Origin: Pseudomonas gozinkensis | GTDB lineage: Bacteria; Pseudomonadota; Gammaproteobacteria; Pseudomonadales; Pseudomonadaceae | DNA: 64,000 nucleotides | NCBI RefSeq assembly: GCF_014863585.1 | Contig: NZ_CP062253.1 | Coordinates: 5,393,001 to 5,457,000 of the forward strand | Direction of reading: 5' to 3' | Shown: one piece after another, positions 43,646-52,050 of the stretch | Layout of the letters: each line of letters starts with the position of its first letter | Numbering within the stretch: position 1 is the first letter of the stretch | Position numbers and translations under genes: made by a program | The notes under the pieces: generated by a model | What the model saw: only the letters and a program-made list of their open reading frames with translations | The model's database searches: none | Told to the model about the DNA's origin: nothing

Positions 43646-44686
43646 ATGGACTATCGCCAGCTAGGCCGTACCGATCTGAACGTGAGTGCAATCTGCCTCG
43701 GCACCATGACCTGGGGCGAGCAAAATACTGAAGCTGAAGCCTTCGCCCAGATCGAACGGGCCAAAGAGGCCGGGATCAATTTCCTCGACACCGCCGAGAT
43801 GTACCCGGTGCCACCAAAAGCCGATACCTACGCCACCACCGAGCGCTATATCGGCAATTACTTCAAAAGCCGTGGCGACCGCGCCGACTGGATCCTCGCC
43901 AGCAAGATCGCCGGCCCGGGCAACACCATCGACTACATCCGCGACAAAAATCTGCGCCACAATCGCCAGCACATCACCGAAGCCGTGGACGCCAGCCTCA
44001 AGCGCCTGCAGACCGATTACATCGACCTCTACCAGTTGCACTGGCCGGAGCGCAGCACCAACTTTTTCGGACAACTGGGCTACAAGCACCAGACCGAAGC
44101 CAACCTGACGCCGCTCGAAGACACCCTCGAAGCGCTCGATGAGCAAGTGAAGGCCGGCAAGATCCGCCACATCGGCCTGTCCAACGAAACGCCGTGGGGC
44201 ACCATGCGTTTCCTGGCTTTGGCCGAAGCCCGTGGCTGGCCACGCGCCGTATCGATCCAGAACCCGTACAACCTGCTCAACCGCAGTTTCGAGATCGGCC
44301 TGGCGGAAATCGCCATCCGTGAACAATGCGGCCTGCTCGCCTATTCGCCGCTGGCGTTCGGCTTCCTGTCGGGCAAGTACGAAGGTGGGGCGCGTCCGCC
44401 GAAAGGCCGCCTGAGCCTCTACAGCCGCTTCAGCCGCTATTTCAACCCGCAGTCGGAAGCCGCGTGCAGCCGCTATGTGGCACTGGCCCGGGAACACGGC
44501 CTGGATCCGGCGCAAATGGCCCTGGCGTTTGTGAATCAGCAACCGTTCGTCACCAGCAACATCATCGGGGCGACGACGCTGGAGCAACTGGACAGCAACA
44601 TCGCCAGCTACGAGCTGAAACTGTCGAGGGAAGTGCTGGAAGGGATCGAAGCGATTCACAAGGATCATCCGAACCCGGCGCCGTAA
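43646..44686 (+). CDS. tas: Aldo/keto reductase, Tas-like
   Basis: A 346-residue NADPH-dependent aldo/keto reductase with a TIM barrel. It resembles E. coli Tas in length and in many blocks (CLGTMTWGEQN, FLDTAEMYPVPPKADTY, DLYQLHWPER, IGLSNETPWG, IQNPYNLLNRSFE, GLDPAQMALAFV). The catalytic tetrad is in place: Asp and Tyr in DTAEMY, Lys in LASKI, His in LHWPER. The ATG at 43646 has AAGGAG 6 bases upstream. E. coli Tas suppresses tyrosine auxotrophy in starving cells; the natural substrate is unknown. Confidence 0.9.
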   Translation: MDYRQLGRTDLNVSAICLGTMTWGEQNTEAEAFAQIERAKEAGINFLDTAEMYPVPPKADTYATTERYIGNYFKSRGDRADWILASKIAGPGNTIDYIRDKNLRHNRQHITEAVDASLKRLQTDYIDLYQLHWPERSTNFFGQLGYKHQTEANLTPLEDTLEALDEQVKAGKIRHIGLSNETPWGTMRFLALAEARGWPRAVSIQNPYNLLNRSFEIGLAEIAIREQCGLLAYSPLAFGFLSGKYEGGARPPKGRLSLYSRFSRYFNPQSEAACSRYVALAREHGLDPAQMALAFVNQQPFVTSNIIGATTLEQLDSNIASYELKLSREVLEGIEAIHKDHPNPAP

Positions 44687-44697
44687 CCCAGGACGAT

Positions 44698-44824
44698 GAT
44701 CGTTCCCACGTCGAGGCGTCGAACCGTCTGCGTGGGAACGCATACCGTGACACTCCGCGTCACTTCCATAGCGGACGCAGAGCGTCCACGGCGGCATTCC
44801 CACGCAGAGCGTGGGAACGATCAC
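44698..44824. repeat. Two palindromic repeats, GTTCCCACGC family
   Basis: GATCGTTCCCACG...CGTGGGAACG at 44698-44740 and ATTCCCACGCAGAGCGTGGGAA at about 44797-44818 are two copies of the repeat also seen at 4581 and 11461. They fill the convergent gap between tas and the acyl-CoA dehydrogenase gene, and may also limit readthrough. Confidence 0.72.
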
Positions 44825-44833
44825 ACGCTCGGA

Positions 44834-45970
44834 TCAAAGTGACCGCGCAATGATCTCCTTCATGATTTCATTGGTGCCGGCATAGATTCGCTGCACCCGC
44901 GCATCCGCCCAGGCCCGGGCCACCGGGTACTCCCACATGAAACCGTAGCCGCCATGCAGTTGCACGCACTCGTCGAGCACCTTGCATTGCAGGTCGGTGC
45001 CCCAATACTTGGCCATCGCCGCCGTCGGCACATCAAGCTTGCCTTGCAGGTGCAACTCCAGGCAGCGGTCGACGAACACCCGGCCGATCTGAATCTCGGT
45101 GGCCATTTCCGCCAGTTTGAAGCGGGTGTTCTGGAAGTCGGCAATCGATTTGCCGAACGCCTTGCGGTCACGGGTGTAATCCAGCGTCCATTGCAGCGCC
45201 GCCTCGGCCGAGGCCAGCCCCCCAATCGCTACGGTCAGACGCTCCTGCGGCAGTTCCTGCATCAGATAGGCAAATCCCGCCCCGGCCTGACCCAGGAGGT
45301 TTTCCTTCGGCACGCGCACGTCCTGAAAGAACAATTCCGACGTGTCCTGAGCCTTCATTCCGACCTTCTCCAGGCGCTTGCCCTTGTCGAAGCCCGGCGT
45401 GTTCGCCTCCACCAGAAACAGGCTGGTGCCCTTGGCGCCGGCCTTGGGATCGGTCTTGGCGACGACGATCACCAGATCCGCCAGGAAACCATTGGTGATA
45501 AAGGTTTTCGAACCGTTGATCACATATTCGTCGCCATCCAGCACCGCCGTGGTCTTGACCCCTTGCAGGTCGGAACCGGCGCCCGGTTCGGTCATGGCGA
45601 TCGCGGTCACCATCTCGCCAGACACCAGTTTCGGCAGGTACTTCTGCTTCAGCGCCTCGCTGCCGTAATGCAGGATGTACGGCGCGACAATGTCCGAATG
45701 CAGCGAGAAACCGATACCGGTCAGGCCCAGCCGCCCTACTTCTTCGATCACGACTGCGCTGTAAAGAAAGTCCGCCCCCAACCCGCCGTATTCCTCCGGC
45801 AGATGCGAGCAGAGCATCCCCGCCTCCCCCGCCTTGTTCCACAGCTGGCGGTCGATGTAGCCTTGTTTTTCCCATTGCCCATGGAACGGCACGGCCTCTT
45901 TTTCGAGGAATGTTCGTACGCTGTCGCGGAACAATTCGTGCTCGGAGCTGAACAAGGTTCTGGGAATCAT
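44834..45970 (-). CDS. Acyl-CoA dehydrogenase
   Basis: A 378-residue FAD enzyme that introduces a 2,3 double bond in acyl-CoA thioesters. All family blocks are present: LPEEYGGLGADFLYS, AIAMTEPGAGSDLQG (FAD/substrate site, about residue 125), INGSKTFITNG, and the C-terminal QLHGGYGFMWEYPVARAWADARVQRIYAGTNEIMK. The catalytic Glu of the long- or medium-chain type is the Glu of GTNEIMK. Chain length preference is not predictable. The ATG at 45970 is preceded by AAAGGTG. It is divergently transcribed from a GlxA-type regulator, which probably controls it. Confidence 0.93.
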   Translation of the reverse strand: MIPRTLFSSEHELFRDSVRTFLEKEAVPFHGQWEKQGYIDRQLWNKAGEAGMLCSHLPEEYGGLGADFLYSAVVIEEVGRLGLTGIGFSLHSDIVAPYILHYGSEALKQKYLPKLVSGEMVTAIAMTEPGAGSDLQGVKTTAVLDGDEYVINGSKTFITNGFLADLVIVVAKTDPKAGAKGTSLFLVEANTPGFDKGKRLEKVGMKAQDTSELFFQDVRVPKENLLGQAGAGFAYLMQELPQERLTVAIGGLASAEAALQWTLDYTRDRKAFGKSIADFQNTRFKLAEMATEIQIGRVFVDRCLELHLQGKLDVPTAAMAKYWGTDLQCKVLDECVQLHGGYGFMWEYPVARAWADARVQRIYAGTNEIMKEIIARSL

Positions 45971-46117
45971 GCGGCACCTTTTCTTTATTGTTGGAGGGAT
46001 CAGACCTTCAGAGACTAAGCCTCGCTTCCGATACAGGACACTGGACACATCCGACAAAAAATAAGACGATCCAGCCGTCTGGTGACCACTTTCCCTTATA
46101 AAAACAAAAGTTGAATT

Positions 46118-47113
46118 ATGTCCAAGCAAGTCTCCACGCCCTTGCGGCGCGTCAGCATCCTGGCGATCGACCGGGTTTTCGCTTCCACCCTCATGCAAGC
46201 CAAGGATTTCTTCCACCTGGCCAGCCTGCGTTACGGCAAACAACTGGGCCACGGCCTGACTCCGGCGTTCGAAACCCGCCTGGTCAGCCCCGACGGCAAA
46301 CCGGTGAACAGCTTCAGTGACGTGGTCATGCCGGTGGACGGCGGCCTGGAAAACGCCGATGTCATCATCCTCCCGGCGTTCTGGGACGATTTCGATACGC
46401 TGTGCCAGCGTTATCCACAGGTCCTGCCGTGGCTGCGCGAGCAGCATGCCCGGGGCGCCGTGCTCTGCGGCGAGGCCACCGGGGTGTTCTGGCTGGCCGA
46501 GGCCGGATTGCTCAACGGCAAAGAAGCGACTACCTACTGGCGTTTCTTCAACGCCTTCGCCGAGCGCTTCCCGCAGGTCTATCTCAATCAGGACAAACAC
46601 CTGACCGACGCCGACAACCTGTATTGCGCCGGCGGTACCACCTCGGCCTGCGACCTCTACATTTACCTGATCGAGCGCTTCTGCGGCGCCAATGTCGCCC
46701 AGGCGGTGGCCCGCGACATTCTCTATGAAGTGCAACGCAGCTATGCACCGGGCCGCATCGGTTTCGGCGGCCAGAAACTGCACCAGGACGTGATCATCCT
46801 GCAGATCCAGCACTGGCTCGAAGAGCATTTCGCCGACAAGTTCCGCTTCGAAGACGTGGCGCGCGAGCACGGTATGAGCATCCGCAACTTCATGCGCCGC
46901 TTCCAGACCGCTACCGGCGACAAGCCGCTGCACTACCTGCAACGGCTGCGCATCGAGACCGCCAAGGGCTTGCTTTCCGGCAGTCGCAAGAGCATCAAGA
47001 CCATCAGCTACGAAGTCGGCTACGACGATGCGAGTTTCTTCGCACGGCTGTTCCGCCAGCACACCGAACTGTCGCCGAACCAGTACCGGCAGCAGTTCCA
47101 GCAAGCTGCCTGA
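46118..47113 (+). CDS. GlxA-family AraC-type transcriptional regulator
   Basis: A 331-residue regulator with two domains. Residues ~10-185 form a DJ-1/PfpI-like (class I glutamine amidotransferase-like) domain; the nucleophile-elbow position reads GAVLCGEATGVFWLAEAG. An AraC double helix-turn-helix spans about 225-328 (MSIRNFMRRFQTATGDKPLHYLQ, then ISYEVGYDDASFFARLFRQHTELSPNQYR). GlxA regulators often sense carnitine, choline-derived or amino-acid metabolites and activate nearby catabolic genes. The likely target is the divergent acyl-CoA dehydrogenase gene 147 bases away. No strong ribosome-binding site precedes the ATG. Confidence 0.88.
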   Translation: MSKQVSTPLRRVSILAIDRVFASTLMQAKDFFHLASLRYGKQLGHGLTPAFETRLVSPDGKPVNSFSDVVMPVDGGLENADVIILPAFWDDFDTLCQRYPQVLPWLREQHARGAVLCGEATGVFWLAEAGLLNGKEATTYWRFFNAFAERFPQVYLNQDKHLTDADNLYCAGGTTSACDLYIYLIERFCGANVAQAVARDILYEVQRSYAPGRIGFGGQKLHQDVIILQIQHWLEEHFADKFRFEDVAREHGMSIRNFMRRFQTATGDKPLHYLQRLRIETAKGLLSGSRKSIKTISYEVGYDDASFFARLFRQHTELSPNQYRQQFQQAA

Positions 47114-47129
47114 CGATTCGACCAGACAC

Positions 47130-47160
47130 AAAAAAGGGCCTGCATCTGCAGGCCCTTTTT
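47130..47160. terminator. Bidirectional terminator between the GlxA-type regulator and zapE
   Basis: AGGGCCTGCA-TC-TGCAGGCCCT is flanked by an A run on the left and five T on the right. Confidence 0.9.
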
Positions 47161-47175
47161 GTTTCCCGAATCTGC

Positions 47176-48270
47176 TTAAGGCTTGTGTGCCCGAGACAGG
47201 AATTCGTGAGATTGCATCTCCAGCAGACGGCTGAGGGTACGCTGGAATTCGAACGTCAGGCGTCCGCCGGTGTACAAGTCTTTCAACTCGACTTCGGCAG
47301 AAATGATCAGTTTGACGTTACGGTCGTAGAACTCGTCGACCATGTTGATGAAGCGTCGGGCGATGTCGTCGGTGGTGACGCTCATCTGCTCTACGCCACT
47401 GAGCAGCACGGCATGGAAAATCTTGCCGAGCTCGATGTAGTCGTTCTGGCTGCGCGGGCCGTCGCACAGTTCGCGGAAGTCGAACCAGGCCACGTCGTCG
47501 CAGGTGCGCAGGGCGCGGATTTCGCGGTTTTCGATGATCAGCACATCGTTTTCCACCGCCGCCGTGCACTCAGGCGTCAGCGCGCGGAAGCTCTTGCGCA
47601 GGCTTTCGTGAGCGGCTTCGTCGAGTGGGAAGTGGAACAGTTCCGCCTGCTCAAGGTGACGCAGACGATAGTCGACGCCGCTGTCGACGTTGACGATTTC
47701 GGTGTTCTGCTTGATCAGCGCGATGGCCGGCAGGAAGCGCGCGCGTTGCAGGCCGTCCTTGTACAGGCCGTCCGGCACGATGTTCGAAGTGGCGACCAGG
47801 GTCACACCGTTCTTGAACAACTCTTCCATCAGCGTGCCGAGGATCATGGCGTCGGTGATGTCGGAGACGAAGAACTCATCGAAGCAGATGACCCGCGATT
47901 CCGTCGCGAAACGCTTGGCGATGATGGTCAGCGGGTTTTTCTCGCCGCCGAGGGTTTTCATTTCTTCGTGCACGCGCTTCATGAAGCGGTGGAAGTGGGT
48001 GCGGGTCTTTTCCTTGAATGGCAGGGCTTCGAAGAAAGTGTCCACCAGGTAAGTCTTGCCGCGACCCACGCCGCCCCAGAAATACAGGCCCTTGACCGGG
48101 GTCTGATCCTTTTTGCCAAACAGCTTGCCCAGCAAACCCGGCTTGTTCTGCTCGGCCGCGATCAGATCGTCGTACAGGCGCTGCAGATGACGCACGGCAG
48201 TTTCCTGGGCGGCGTCATGGAAGAAGTCCGGGCGTTTCAGATCAGCTTGATATCGTTCTAGGGGCGTCAT
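47176..48270 (-). CDS. zapE: Cell division protein ZapE (AFG1-like ATPase)
   Basis: A 364-residue P-loop ATPase that associates with the Z ring during constriction and destabilises FtsZ bundles in E. coli. The Walker A motif is GGVGRGKT near residue 66 and the Walker B is VICFDEFFV near residue 128, followed by ITDAMILGTLMEELF and the sensor segment TLVATSNIVPDGLY. The C-terminal part contains AWFDFRELCDGPRSQNDYI. Full length matches the AFG1/ZapE family. It lies downstream of trpS but is separated from it by a terminator. Confidence 0.95.
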   Translation of the reverse strand: MTPLERYQADLKRPDFFHDAAQETAVRHLQRLYDDLIAAEQNKPGLLGKLFGKKDQTPVKGLYFWGGVGRGKTYLVDTFFEALPFKEKTRTHFHRFMKRVHEEMKTLGGEKNPLTIIAKRFATESRVICFDEFFVSDITDAMILGTLMEELFKNGVTLVATSNIVPDGLYKDGLQRARFLPAIALIKQNTEIVNVDSGVDYRLRHLEQAELFHFPLDEAAHESLRKSFRALTPECTAAVENDVLIIENREIRALRTCDDVAWFDFRELCDGPRSQNDYIELGKIFHAVLLSGVEQMSVTTDDIARRFINMVDEFYDRNVKLIISAEVELKDLYTGGRLTFEFQRTLSRLLEMQSHEFLSRAHKP

Positions 48271-48287
48271 AATTCGTTAGCAAGGCA

Positions 48288-48321
48288 ACAAAAACGGGCC
48301 GTCACTGTAGCGATGGCCCGT
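48288..48321 (-). terminator. Terminator after trpS
   Basis: On the minus strand ACGGGCC-N14-GGCCCGT is followed by four further T, about 40 bases after the trpS stop. Confidence 0.65.
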
Positions 48322-48360
48322 GGGAATGGCAATCGGCCCTTGGTCGGACCGGCCCGTTGA

Positions 48361-49716
48361 TTATTCCTGAACCGGTGTCAGAGCGATCCGCAAGGCCTCG
48401 ACGGCCGCGTCCCGCGCAGCCACGTCGGCGAACGCCGGGCTGTCGCCGACGCACTCGCCTTCCAGCCAGACGCTGAAGCTCAGGTCTTCGCTGCGCACAT
48501 CCAGCGCCTGACCCGATTGCAGCTGCTTGGTCACCTGACCGGCGGTTTTACCGTCGGCGAAGTTACGCGACAGCAGCAATTGCTCGCCGTCGGCCGCCAG
48601 CAGACGGAAACGGAAGCTGCCGTCGTCTTCACGGAAGCTGACGAAACGTGCGGCTTTCGCGGCTTTCTTCTTGGTGGTCGCGGCCACCTGAACCTGATTG
48701 ACGAAGGAGCGCAGACCGACTGCTTCGCGCAACTCGTTGAGGAACGGCGTCGCCACCGCACGGGCCTTCTTGGCGCCGTGCTGCAGGATGTCTTCCAGAT
48801 CTGCCGGACGCTCGATCAACTGGTGATAACGCTCGCGGGACTCGCCCAGTTCGTTATCCAGCAACTGGAACAGACGGTTTTTCGCCTCGCCCCAACCCAG
48901 ACCGCCCAGCAGTTCGCTGCGGAATTCGTCAGCCTGCGCCGGCGTGGAGAACGCCTGGAACAGGGTGAACAGGTGCGAGTTGTCCGGATCTTTCGCTTCG
49001 CCCGGCGCGCGGGAGTCGGTGACGATCCGCGAAATCGCGTCCTTCATTTCCTTGGCGCTGGAGAACAGCGGAATGGTGTTGTCGTAGCTCTTGGACATCT
49101 TGCGACCGTCCAGGCCCGGCAGGGTGGCAACGCTTTCCTCGATCAGCGCTTCGGGCATGGTGAAGAATTCCTTGCCCTGACCGAACAGGTGGTTGAAGCG
49201 CTGGCCGATATCACGGGCCATTTCCACGTGCTGGATCTGGTCGCGACCGACCGGCACCTTGTGCGCGTTGAACATCAGAATGTCCGCCGCCATCAGCACC
49301 GGATAACTGTACAAGCCCATGGTGATGCCGGCATCCGGGTCTTCGCCGGTCTCGACGTTCTTGTCCACCGAAGCCTTGTAGGCGTGGGCGCGGTTGAGCA
49401 GGCCCTTGGCGGCGACGCAGGTCAGCAGCCAGGTCAGCTCGGGGATTTCCGGGATGTCGGACTGACGATAGAAGGTCACGCGATCCACATCCAGACCACC
49501 GGCCAGCCAGGTCGCGGCGATTTCCAGACGCGAGCGCTGGATGCGCAGCGGGTCATCGCACTTGATCAGGGCGTGATAGTCGGCCAGGAAGTAGAACGAA
49601 TCGGCATTGCTGTCGCGGCTGGCGAGAATCGCCGGGCGGATGGCGCCGGCGTAGTTGCCCAGGTGCGGCGTGCCGGTGGTGGTAATGCCGGTGAGGATGC
49701 GGGTACGGTTCGTCAT
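48361..49716 (-). CDS. trpS: Tryptophan--tRNA ligase
   Basis: A 451-residue class I aminoacyl-tRNA synthetase that charges tRNA-Trp. The HIGH-type motif appears as GTPHLGNYAGAIRP near residue 14 and the KMSKS motif is exact in LDGRKMSKSYDNTIPL. VPVGRDQIQHVEMARDI is the conserved ATP/tryptophan region. The protein is about 110 residues longer than E. coli TrpS at the C-terminus, where an extra domain (SFRFRLLAADGEQLLLSRNF) is present; this longer form is usual in Pseudomonas. The start chosen is ATG 49716. Confidence 0.96.
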   Translation of the reverse strand: MTNRTRILTGITTTGTPHLGNYAGAIRPAILASRDSNADSFYFLADYHALIKCDDPLRIQRSRLEIAATWLAGGLDVDRVTFYRQSDIPEIPELTWLLTCVAAKGLLNRAHAYKASVDKNVETGEDPDAGITMGLYSYPVLMAADILMFNAHKVPVGRDQIQHVEMARDIGQRFNHLFGQGKEFFTMPEALIEESVATLPGLDGRKMSKSYDNTIPLFSSAKEMKDAISRIVTDSRAPGEAKDPDNSHLFTLFQAFSTPAQADEFRSELLGGLGWGEAKNRLFQLLDNELGESRERYHQLIERPADLEDILQHGAKKARAVATPFLNELREAVGLRSFVNQVQVAATTKKKAAKAARFVSFREDDGSFRFRLLAADGEQLLLSRNFADGKTAGQVTKQLQSGQALDVRSEDLSFSVWLEGECVGDSPAFADVAARDAAVEALRIALTPVQE

Positions 49717-49740
49717 GGGTAATCGCTTGTCAGACTGCAA

Positions 49741-50370
49741 TCAATTCGAGAGACGCGGCAGGATCAGATCCTTGAGATCGGTCAGCTTGCCATGAAAAAA
49801 GTGTCCGCATTCTGCCACTTTCAGCAGCTCATGGGGGCGCTGGAGTTTGTCGGACCATTCGTAGACCAGCTGCGGATCGATCACTTCGTCGGTTTCCGGC
49901 TGGATCACGGTCAGTTCGCCCTGCTGCGGCAGTTGATCCTGATCGCCCAGACGCATCACCGCCGGCGCGACCATGAACAGGTGCTTGAGCGTGATGCCTT
50001 GGGCTTCGAGTCGACCGCCGAGACTTGCTGCAACAAATCCACCGAAGGAGAAACCGAACAGGGTCAGCGGCAGATCCGGATGCTTTTCCAACAGCCAGGC
50101 GGCAGCGGCCTGAGCGTCGTCGACTTCACCGGTGCCCATGTCATGAGAACCTTCGCTGGCACCGACGCCGCGATAGTTGAAGCGCAAGGTGATCAGGCCC
50201 GCATCGCGCGCGGTGCGCTGCAGGGTCGAGACGACCTTGTTGAGCATGGTGCCGCCCTGCACCGGGTTCGGATGGCAGATCAGCGCGATGCCGCGGGGCT
50301 GCTCGTTGTCCAGATACAAAGACTCAAGTTGCCCCACCGGGCCATCAATCACTACAGGGGTTTCACGCAT
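49741..50370 (-). CDS. Alpha/beta hydrolase
   Basis: A 209-residue serine hydrolase-like protein. The beta-strand and oxyanion region is ALICHPNPVQGGTMLNK. RFNYRGVGASEG follows, the nucleophile elbow GFSFGG (Ser near residue 109) is intact, and the C-terminal GHFFHGK holds the expected catalytic His; an Asp/Glu is present in PETDEVIDP. Close to small dienelactone-hydrolase-like esterases; substrate unknown. The start ATG 50370 (MRETPVVIDG) is preferred over an in-frame extension upstream to 50523, which would run across the promoter region shared with yhcB. It ends 24 bases upstream of the trpS start and is probably co-transcribed with it. Confidence 0.85.
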   Translation of the reverse strand: MRETPVVIDGPVGQLESLYLDNEQPRGIALICHPNPVQGGTMLNKVVSTLQRTARDAGLITLRFNYRGVGASEGSHDMGTGEVDDAQAAAAWLLEKHPDLPLTLFGFSFGGFVAASLGGRLEAQGITLKHLFMVAPAVMRLGDQDQLPQQGELTVIQPETDEVIDPQLVYEWSDKLQRPHELLKVAECGHFFHGKLTDLKDLILPRLSN

Positions 50371-50514
50371 CAGCAAGGAAGGAACTCCGTGACCTCGAAT
50401 CGGGTCGACTCGTCTAGCAAATTGTCTGTGCCAGTCTATTGCGAGTGAATCGCGGTATACAGCGCAGGTTCGAGCCGTTAACGTAAAGCAAAGCCGTTTA
50501 TAGAGGAAGGACTC

Positions 50515-50949
50515 GTGGAACACTCGCTCTTAGTTTGGTTGTTACCGACTCTTGCCCTGGTTGTGGGTGTCGCCATTGGTTTCCTGATCGCACGCGTTGC
50601 GCCGAACGCCGCGCCCAGCCGCACGCAGCGTCAACTGGATGATATTCAGGAACGTTTCGACAGTTATCAGAACGAAGTGGTGACCCACTTCAACAGCACC
50701 GCCAATCTGGTCAAGAAACTGACCCAGAGCTATCAGGAAGTGCAGGACCACCTCGCCGAGGGCGCCAACCGTCTGGCCCTGGACGAGCAGACCCGTCAAC
50801 GCCTGCTCGCCTCGCTGCACTCTGAAGCAGCACAGTCCCCGCGGGAACGCCTGACGCCACCGCGGGATCAGGAACCGCCGCGTGACTACGCGCCAAAGAC
50901 CCCGAACTCGCCAGGCATGCTCGACGAGCATTACGGCCTGAAGAAGTAA
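50515..50949 (+). CDS. zapG: Z-ring-associated protein ZapG (YhcB, DUF1043)
   Basis: A 144-residue protein with one N-terminal TM helix (SLLVWLLPTLALVVGVAIGFLIARV), then a coiled coil (RTQRQLDDIQERFDSYQNEVVTHFNSTANLVKKL) and a disordered Pro-rich tail. This is the YhcB/DUF1043 pattern. In E. coli it links cell division, envelope biogenesis and cell-shape proteins. The start is GTG at 50515 after a strong GAGGAAGG. It is divergent from the hydrolase gene and followed by a strong terminator. Confidence 0.9.
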   Translation: MEHSLLVWLLPTLALVVGVAIGFLIARVAPNAAPSRTQRQLDDIQERFDSYQNEVVTHFNSTANLVKKLTQSYQEVQDHLAEGANRLALDEQTRQRLLASLHSEAAQSPRERLTPPRDQEPPRDYAPKTPNSPGMLDEHYGLKK

Positions 50950-50970
50950 TCAGCCTTCGCGCCAACAAAA

Positions 50971-51006
50971 AGCCCCCGGACAATTCGGTTGTCCGGGGGC
51001 TTTTTT
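50971..51006 (+). terminator. Terminator after zapG
   Basis: AGCCCCCGGACAA-N5-TTGTCCGGGGGCT is followed by a run of T; very stable. Confidence 0.93.
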
Positions 51007-51039
51007 GTATCCGCCGATATGTATCGCCAGTGATGGCCT

Positions 51040-51133
51040 CATCGCGGGCAAGCCCGCTCCCACAGGTATTGGTGGTGTACACAAAATCTGTGTTCCACAC
51101 ATCACCCTGTGGGAGCGGGCTTGCCCGCGATGG
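51040..51133. repeat. REPIN (two inverted REPs)
   Basis: CATCGCGGGCAAGCCCGCTC (51040 onward) and CTGTGGGAGCGGGCTTGCCC (51106 onward) are inverse copies separated by about 40 bases, in the convergent gap after zapG. Confidence 0.85.
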
Positions 51134-51152
51134 GGCCATAACAGGCCACACA

Positions 51153-51187
51153 CAAAAATGCCCGATCATCAGGACCGGGCATTTTTT
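51153..51187 (-). terminator. Terminator after the OmpA-like lipoprotein gene
   Basis: On the minus strand AAATGCCCG-N11-CGGGCATTT is followed by further T, 15 bases after the stop. Confidence 0.8.
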
Positions 51188-51201
51188 CATTCAGGCTTCA
51201 G

Positions 51202-51936
51202 TTACGGATACTGCTGAACTGTGCCCGGCTGTTGCTGCTGACCACCGTACTGTTGGCCCGGGATCGCCTTGAGGTTGACCTCGACGCGGCGGTTCTGCGC
51301 GCGGCCGTTGACGTCACCGTTGCTGGCGATCGGATTATCCGGACCGGCACCGCGGGCGCTCAGGTTGGCACCGCTGACGCCTTGCGAGGTCAGGTAGGTG
51401 GCCACGCTCTGCGCACGACGCTGGGACAGGTCCATGTTGTGCTGACGGCTGCCGGTGCTGTCGGTGTAGCCGACGATTTCGATCTGGTTCTGGTTGAACT
51501 CTTTGAGCGAGTTGGCCAGGTTGTTCAGTGGCTGATAGAAGCTGGAAGCGATGTTAGCCGAGTCGGTGGCGAAGGTGATGTTGCCCGGCATGATCAGCTT
51601 GATCTGATCGCCCTGACGCTGCACTTCAACTCCGGTGTTGGCCATGCTGGCGCGCAGTTTTTTCTCCTGCTGGTCGGCGTAGTAGCCATAACCGGCGGCC
51701 GAAGCACCGACGACGGCTGCGCCGATCAGCGCGCCCTTGCCGCGGTTGTTGTGGTCGATGGCGGCACCGGCCAGCGCACCGGCCAGTGCACCGAGGCCAC
51801 CGTACTTGGCGGTTTTGCTCATGCCCTGGGAGCCACCGTCGGCCTGACCCTGATTGTCATACGGGTTGGGCGAGGCGCAGCCGGACAAAACGGCCACGGC
51901 AGTAGCGACAATAATCAAACGACGCGTGGTGAACAT
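51202..51936 (-). CDS. OmpA-family peptidoglycan-associated lipoprotein (YiaD-like)
   Basis: A 244-residue lipoprotein. The lipobox is LSGC with Cys20. A Gly-rich transmembrane-like glycine-zipper segment lies at about residues 46-85 (GGLGALAGALAGAAIDH, ALIGAAVVGASAAGYGY). An OmpA-like domain spans ~105-220, with the peptidoglycan-binding signature IEIVGYTDSTGS, LSQRRAQSVATYL and GRAQNRRVEV. The tail is Gln-rich (QQYGGQQQQPG). It probably anchors the outer membrane to the cell wall. AGGAG lies 6 bases before the ATG. Resembles E. coli YiaD. Confidence 0.9.
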   Translation of the reverse strand: MFTTRRLIIVATAVAVLSGCASPNPYDNQGQADGGSQGMSKTAKYGGLGALAGALAGAAIDHNNRGKGALIGAAVVGASAAGYGYYADQQEKKLRASMANTGVEVQRQGDQIKLIMPGNITFATDSANIASSFYQPLNNLANSLKEFNQNQIEIVGYTDSTGSRQHNMDLSQRRAQSVATYLTSQGVSGANLSARGAGPDNPIASNGDVNGRAQNRRVEVNLKAIPGQQYGGQQQQPGTVQQYP

Positions 51937-52050
51937 GGAGTGCTCCTACATTTTGCATTCTGTGGTGCAGCGGCCATTGGCAATTGGCCCGTGCGGGCGT
52001 TGGATCATGACAATGCACAAAAATTCCGCCGGGCACCCGTGACAAAATGT

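Noticed and set aside
45971..47131. A long in-frame N-terminal extension of the acyl-CoA dehydrogenase frame.
   Set aside because: It crosses the promoter region and lies antisense to the AraC-type regulator gene; the dehydrogenase has a normal start with a ribosome-binding site at 45970.
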